DNA from: Oehlia diaphana | Taxonomy: Eukaryota; Glomeromycota; Glomeromycetes; Glomerales; Glomeraceae | DNA length: 38,165 bases | Reading direction: 5' to 3' | Assembly (NCBI GenBank): GCA_003833135.1 | Contig: QZLH01000647.1 | Span: 12,356-50,520, forward strand | Shown: piece after piece, positions 33,445-38,165 of the stretch | Numbering within the stretch: the stretch's first letter is position 1 | Layout: each line of letters begins with the position of its first letter | Position numbers and translations under genes: made by a program | The notes under the pieces: generated by a model | Told to the model about the DNA's origin: nothing | Seen by the model: only the letters and a program-made list of their open reading frames with translations | Database searches by the model: none

Positions 33445-35196
33445 AATGACAATCTTTCGTATTAAACGACTCTGACTGATCTCGAAGGCTCCATTTTTTG
33501 GAGGGACGATTTACGAATGGCCAGAGAAAACTTACTGCGTCTCAGACAGTTATTTAGAATAATCGAACGATCACCAGAATTAGTATTAGTTAGTTTATTT
33601 GTTTTTATTATTTTTATTTTTGTTATTATTATTTTATTATATATTATTTAGTAAGGTTGGATTACTTTCCTTTCCCTGCAACCAAACGGCATTACCACTC
33701 CCCGAGTCCTATGTAAAAAAATTTTTGATTGTAACATCCATGATTCACGAAGTTTATTCATCCAACTGTATAAGTTTGCCATATATATATGACTCAAATT
33801 AACTCATGCAGTAAGGATTATCAAATAAGTCAAAACAAGCCTACACAACATCTGAGACCTATCTATGAACAGTGCGCAGTATAAATTTTTTAATATGACT
33901 CATGTGACGTAAGTAGATTTATCTACATCTTAGGTGATAGACGTGGTTGCTCACTATAAAAAAAAATTAAGTTAATTAGAAAGTTTAGAATTTATGCATT
34001 TAAATATGAAAACGTGATCACATAATCATATTATGAGCCCAATTTTGGAAATTCATATAATTTCTTTATTAGAATAGAGAGTTATCACCTTTTTCTTCTT
34101 CCTGTCACATATGCTCAAAAAAGAATCTTATTCTAATTATGCTACTACCATACTAACAAAACAATAATCAGATAGACATTTTTTGACAATCATTTCATAT
34201 ATAGGATTTCAGAATATCTATGTGTTATCTTTATTGATTTACTAACAACTGACAAAATGCAATGTATAATTATTAGTAAAAATCCAGGGAATGTTTTCTT
34301 TTGCAAAAATTACAACTGCTATAAAATCACCAGTCAAACAATGCCAAATTGGAAACCAATCAAGTCACCTGATTAGTCCCTATTTTTTCAATTTTCATCA
34401 ATTGGTAAACTTGATTGCTGCCAAAAAATGGCACAAAAGAAGGATACTCAGATTCCAATCGGGATATTCAATAGAGTACAATTGGATATTAATAGTTACC
34501 AATAGGATATTTACTATTTGATATATCAGTATACTGATTGATAATTTTTTAATAAATTTATAACAATAAGAAATCATCCAATTGCATACATTTTATTAAA
34601 ATTTATTTATTTTACAATAATTTTATTTAATAGTTTAAATTTATTAATTATTAAAAATACAAAATCAGAAAAATTACTAGTACTAAAAACTTTATCTGAG
34701 ATCTGATATTCAGATTGGAGCTGATTCAGGATTCCACTTACTTCTAATAGAGATCACCGTAAAATTTCTAAGATTTATATGTAAATTTTTCTTACTTCAA
34801 ATATTCCTTCTACTAAGTAATTTTACCACCTTTCCAGTTACATTTTTAAATCATATATATTTTTACCTTATAAGCTCAGTAACATTTATAATTATAGATT
34901 ATATAAAACATAATTTATTTTATAAATTTGGTACTTTTTATTTCTTTTAAAATTGGCCTAATTTTTAGATATAATTATTTTAAAAAAAAGTAAAAAAGTT
35001 CCTATTTAAAATAAGTTCAATAGTTACAAATATAAATATTATTTTTTAACAAAAAATAATTAAAAAAAATAACTAATTTATCCCTTCTTCCACCTCCAAT
35101 CATTCACCCTTTCCATTTTTTACTTTATTTTATAATTTTTAATATTATATAAATATTCTTAAAAAGTTCTTTTTTACATATTTATTTTTTTAATTT
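33445..35196. other. AT-rich spacer
   Basis: I see no convincing gene. CAATCAAGT and ACTTGATTG (about 34357-34365 and 34409-34417) form an inverted pair around an A/T-rich loop. GGATATT words recur at 34440-34515. Confidence 0.4.
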
Positions 35197-35336
35197 TTAC
35201 ATGTTTGTGTAATAAAATTGTATATATCTGTATAATAAACTTGTACTAAAAATAATATAATAAAATTTACATGTTTGTATAATAAAATTTTACGTATCTA
35301 TATAATAATTGTGCTAAAAATGGTATAATAGTATAT
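35197..35336. repeat. 70-bp tandem duplication
   Basis: Two units start TTACATGTTTGT at 35197 and 35267. They share ATAATAAAAT, a TATCTRTATAATAA word and a TACTAAAAAT/GCTAAAAAT word. They differ at about ten positions. Confidence 0.65.
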
Positions 35337-35754
35337 ACTAATAAATTTACGAATTTATAAATTTTACCTTATAATTACAAGTTACATGTTTAATTTTACC
35401 ATATACTTAATATACTTAATAATTACATAAAAAAAATTTACCACAGAATTACATTTACATTTTTTAATTTATAAAGAATTTTACCTTACAAATTAAACCA
35501 GTTTTTTTGATTTTTCTATGTAATTTTTACCTTAAGCTTATGGGTAACCTCAATTAGAAATAAGCAGAATCCTGTTATACCATATTACTAATTTGATCAG
35601 ATCGATCTGTTGGAAGTACTATCTAGGATTTTTGCCTGAAATAAAAGTGAAAAATTACTAATAAAAAGTGATAAGTATATTAAACAAGTGGGTTTTAATA
35701 AAAATATAAAGAAGTTTAAATGAAAATAATATATAAAAAAAACAAAAAAAAAAA
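35337..35754. other. AT-rich spacer
   Basis: I see no gene. The sequence is composed largely of TTTACC, TTTATAA and ATAATT words, with ACCAGTTTTTTTGATTTT near 35500. Confidence 0.4.
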
Positions 35755-35859
35755 ATAAAAAAATATTCTTCAGAAAAAATGGTCATCAGAAAGAATTTGA
35801 GTAAATTAAGTCTAATTAAATCTTTTATATTTATTATTTTTTTTTTAATTATTGCTACT
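35755..35859. repeat. 105-bp exact direct repeat, copy 1
   Basis: Identical at every position to 38061-38165 (offset 2306 bp), including a 10-base T-run. It is preceded by an A-rich run, as copy 2 is. The two copies flank the Ofd1/Tpa1 gene. Copy 2 is cut by the window edge, so the repeat may be longer. Confidence 0.95.
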
Positions 35860-35880
35860 ATTATTAGCAAAAATTGGTAA
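35779..35880 (+). CDS. Short signal-anchor-like ORF (33 residues), in repeat copy 1
   Basis: From ATG at 35779 the frame reads MVIRKNLSKLSLIKS, then a hydrophobic segment FIFIIFFLIIATIIS, then KNW and a stop at 35878. A basic N terminus followed by one hydrophobic helix is the form of a type II membrane anchor or signal peptide. Only 27 codons lie in the duplicated part. Such ORFs arise easily in AT-rich DNA, so this may be a truncated copy of the gene starting at 38085 or mere chance. Not evidence of an expressed protein. Confidence 0.3.
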   Translation: MVIRKNLSKLSLIKSFIFIIFFLIIATIISKNW

Positions 35881-36150
35881 TAATTTTATAATATACATAT
35901 TTTTGTAAATTTTTATATTGTATATTTACATATATTAACTAATATTAAATAATGAATTTTTATTTTTAAATTATTTAGTTAATAAATATATATATAATTA
36001 TAATTAATAACAAAAATAAAAAATTTTATTTAGATCATCATTACTAAATAATATAAGACTGGATATCAAATAAGTTGCAAGTTGATCATCTCCAACTACT
36101 CCAACTCTTTCAATCCCTTCAACTTCTTATTCAACTTCTTCAACTTCTTT

Positions 36151-38006
36151 TCAACCTTCTCCTTCTTCAATCTCTTCAATCTTTTCAACTACTTCTTCAA
36201 TGTCTTCAACTCCTTCAATGTCTTTAACTCCTTCAATGTCTTCAATTCCTTCAATGTCTTCAACTCCTTCAATGTCTTCAACTCCTCCTTCAATGTCTTC
36301 AACTTCTTCATCTCCTTCCTCTTCCCCTTTATCATCATCCCAGTAAATAAAAGACATTTCCGTTTTTGGAAAAGCTGCATGGGAATTAACATATTTAACA
36401 AACCTTAAAGTACCAGCATCTCTAATTACAATGCTTAACATATTTTTCTCTGGATAAATAGCCAATAATTCATGCTCATCAGCAACATAATGAGTTCCAC
36501 CTCCCCATTTTTCATCCCATTCACCTTCAATACAAAATAAGGTGACATCTGCTCCAATTCTATCTTGACCTTGATCATGAATTAAAGTATAGTTACCAGG
36601 TTGAAATTGTCGAAATTCTCGAGCTACAGCTGTAATTTGCCAATTTGAAATTTCATTGATATAAATTGCAAATGATTTTGATTTAAAGAAATCATAAACA
36701 TATTTACAAAAAGATGATGAAGAAGAATTCTTATAATCTTTAATATTAATATTATTATTATCCTTAAAATTATCAATTTCTGAATCTTTAAGAAGATGAT
36801 ATTTTCTTATAAAAGGAGGTCCTGTAGGTTTTTCTTCCCATCCAGTTTCTTTTATACTCGTTATTAATTTATCAAAAACATCATCCCGTAAAAATTTAGA
36901 TAATAAAATATAAGAATCCTTTTGTAATTTTTTTAATATTCTTTGTTTATTTTTTTCATTTAAATAAACAGGACTTATAAAGTCTTTAAGATCAAATTCT
37001 TCTGGGACGGGAGCTATGAACTCTGCACGTGATAATCTAGTATTTAAAGGACCATGAAACCATCCAGAAATTGAATAACGAATTTTTGTTGAAGAAACAA
37101 CTTCAGATACTTGATGATATGATGTAGGACTGAGTGCAAAAAAAGCAATCGTATTCCATTTTGGAGTAATTGAAAGTGATATCTCATCCGGATGACTTTG
37201 AGAATTTCTAAAAAAAAAAAATAAAAAATAAAAAAATATAAATAAATAAATTATATATTAAAACAATTAAAATTTTGTTATTACATGTTAAATAATTCCA
37301 AAGAGCCACCATCTTCTTTTGACCAATCTTCATCTACCAAATAAATTATAAAAGCAATTATCCTTCCGTGCATAAAAGCATCATCCTTAATATCATCGTC
37401 GTGACACAAAAGATAATTTCCTTTTTCATATTTATGAACGGACAAATCAGGAGTATAATCTAAATCAAATCCCACTAAATTAGACATAGTACTGACGAAA
37501 ACGTCCGAATAAATGGTATCACGTAATTTAGAAAGATGAGGCTTTTCACAAATCTTTAAATCAGAACTTTGATGAAATTCATAAAGATCATTAGATTTAT
37601 TATCAAAATCTAATTCTTTGACTTCATCTTTAACATTAGAAAGAAATTCATTATCAAATATATTTGGTAAAAGTGCTATAGGAAATGGTAAATTATAAAT
37701 TATAGCTTGTGAAATTTCATCGGTAAAAGGTTGGTTTTTTTTAAAAGCAGAGTAAAATCTTGTAACAAAATCTGGATCTATATAATTTTTATTTAATATA
37801 TCAGGTACTATTTCTTTTATTTCTTGTTCAACATTTTCATCAGGAATTTTCGATTCTTCTAACTTTGAAGAGATTGTATTAGACGGTAATGAATCATTAT
37901 TATTATCTACGAGAGTTGTATCAAGTTTTTGTTTCTTGTTTGGTAAAAGGATAGAATCGTTTTCATCTAATAAATCCTGTGAAGTATGTTTTTTTGAAGT
38001 TGACAT
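36151..38006 (-). CDS. OFD1: Ofd1/Tpa1 prolyl 3,4-dihydroxylase
   Basis: Minus-strand exons 37285-38006 and 36151-37207 join to 592 residues. It is an Fe(II)/2-oxoglutarate dioxygenase; yeast Tpa1 and S. pombe Ofd1 hydroxylate a proline of ribosomal protein uS12. The N-terminal catalytic fold holds H202-x-D204 (KGNYLLCHDDDI), distal H272 (SYHQVSEV) and R284 (KIRYSISGW), the expected iron and 2-oxoglutarate ligands at the expected spacing. A second, non-catalytic DSBH domain follows (LPGNYTLIHDQG-like, EWDEKWGGGTHY). The last 60 residues are a repeated acidic tail (VEDIEG units). S. pombe Ofd1 also controls Sre1 under low oxygen; here that is only inference. The N terminus is Ser/Asp-rich with KKQK, possibly nuclear. 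Confidence 0.93.
36190..36310. repeat. 18-nt minisatellite coding the acidic tail
   Basis: Plus-strand unit CTCCTTCAATGTCTTCAA (18 nt), with about 6 copies plus shorter 9-15 nt relatives on both sides. On the coding strand each unit gives VEDIEG or a variant (IEDIEG, VKDIEG). It is a multiple of three, so changes in copy number keep the frame. It is also open on the plus strand (FNSFNV...), a by-product. Confidence 0.85.
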
Positions 38007-38032
38007 TGTAGATTATAGATTAATAGATGAAC

Positions 38033-38060
<28 letters not shown>

Positions 38061-38063
<3 letters not shown>

Positions 38064-38165
38064 AAAAAATATTCTTCAGAAAAAATGGTCATCAGAAAGA
38101 ATTTGAGTAAATTAAGTCTAATTAAATCTTTTATATTTATTATTTTTTTTTTAATTATTGCTACT
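38061..38165. repeat. 105-bp exact direct repeat, copy 2 (cut by window edge)
   Basis: Identical to 35755-35859. It starts 55 bp upstream of the Ofd1/Tpa1 ATG (38006), after an A-run of about 28 bases. Confidence 0.95.
38085..38165 (+). CDS. Possible gene start with N-terminal membrane anchor, partial
   Basis: ATG at 38085 opens 27 codons to the window edge: MVIRKNLSKLSLIKS followed by a hydrophobic helix (FIFIIFFLIIAT). If real, it would be divergent from the Ofd1/Tpa1 gene with only 78 bp between starts. It could be a type II membrane or secreted protein, for example a Golgi glycosyltransferase, but nothing beyond the anchor is visible. Identity with the truncated copy at 35779 suggests that one of the two is the source. 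Confidence 0.35.
   Translation, partial: MVIRKNLSKLSLIKSFIFIIFFLIIAT

Noticed and set aside
36082..36408. Plus-strand Phe/Asn repeat protein (FNVFNSF)
   Set aside because: It is the antisense reading of the 18-nt minisatellite that encodes the acidic tail of Ofd1/Tpa1.

Overview
The window reads as nuclear DNA of a fungus. It is very AT-rich and its genes carry short GT-AG introns (46 placed here), often with CTAAC/CTAAT-like branch sites before the acceptor. The gene set (isocitrate lyase, Ofd1/Tpa1, Sly1, Yop1, Vac1), a divergent HSPA12-type Hsp70, a C2H2 protein starting at the left edge and long repeat-filled spacers suggest an early-diverging lineage. An arbuscular mycorrhizal (Glomeromycotina, Rhizophagus-like) genome is my best inference. 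Exon boundaries below were deduced by hand from reading frame, splice signals and family similarity.

Layout. 1-118: start of a C2H2 zinc-finger gene leaving to the left. 119-4759: repeat-rich spacer with a TA-flanked inverted-repeat element that has a second one nested inside, a 19-bp tandem repeat and a second TIR-type element. 4760-14026: a compact gene block with a Yop1/REEP ER-shaping protein, a Vac1/Pep7 double-FYVE endosomal protein, enolase (minus), a small single-pass membrane protein (minus) and an HSPA12-like ATPase. 14146-20832: the minor-spliceosome protein U11/U12-48K (minus) divergent from the mitochondrial protein MIX23, then a homeodomain-bearing PNUTS/LUMINIDEPENDENS-like PP1 regulator (minus) divergent from a CBS-domain protein. 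22429-29152: isocitrate lyase, then the splicing factor PRP38B (minus) divergent from the SM protein Sly1. 29153-36150: long AT-rich spacer with gene remnants, a candidate solo LTR with 5-bp target duplication, an unidentified higher-GC ORF pair and tandem repeats. 36151-38006: an Ofd1/Tpa1 prolyl hydroxylase (minus) whose C-terminal tail is an 18-nt minisatellite. It is flanked by two identical copies of a 105-bp sequence that encodes a signal-anchor-like start.

How the genes relate. Three genes in about 12 kb act in RNA polymerase II transcript processing: U11/U12-48K, the PNUTS-like protein and PRP38B. Three act in membrane traffic: Yop1, Vac1 and Sly1. Enolase and isocitrate lyase belong to carbon metabolism (glycolysis/gluconeogenesis and glyoxylate cycle), which suits a lipid-fed symbiont. 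There is no operon logic; several pairs share short divergent promoters (178-443 bp).

The most notable items are the U11/U12-48K gene, the PNUTS-like protein whose homeodomain lacks the usual Asn51, the exact duplication around the Ofd1/Tpa1 gene, and 12- and 17-nt microexons.
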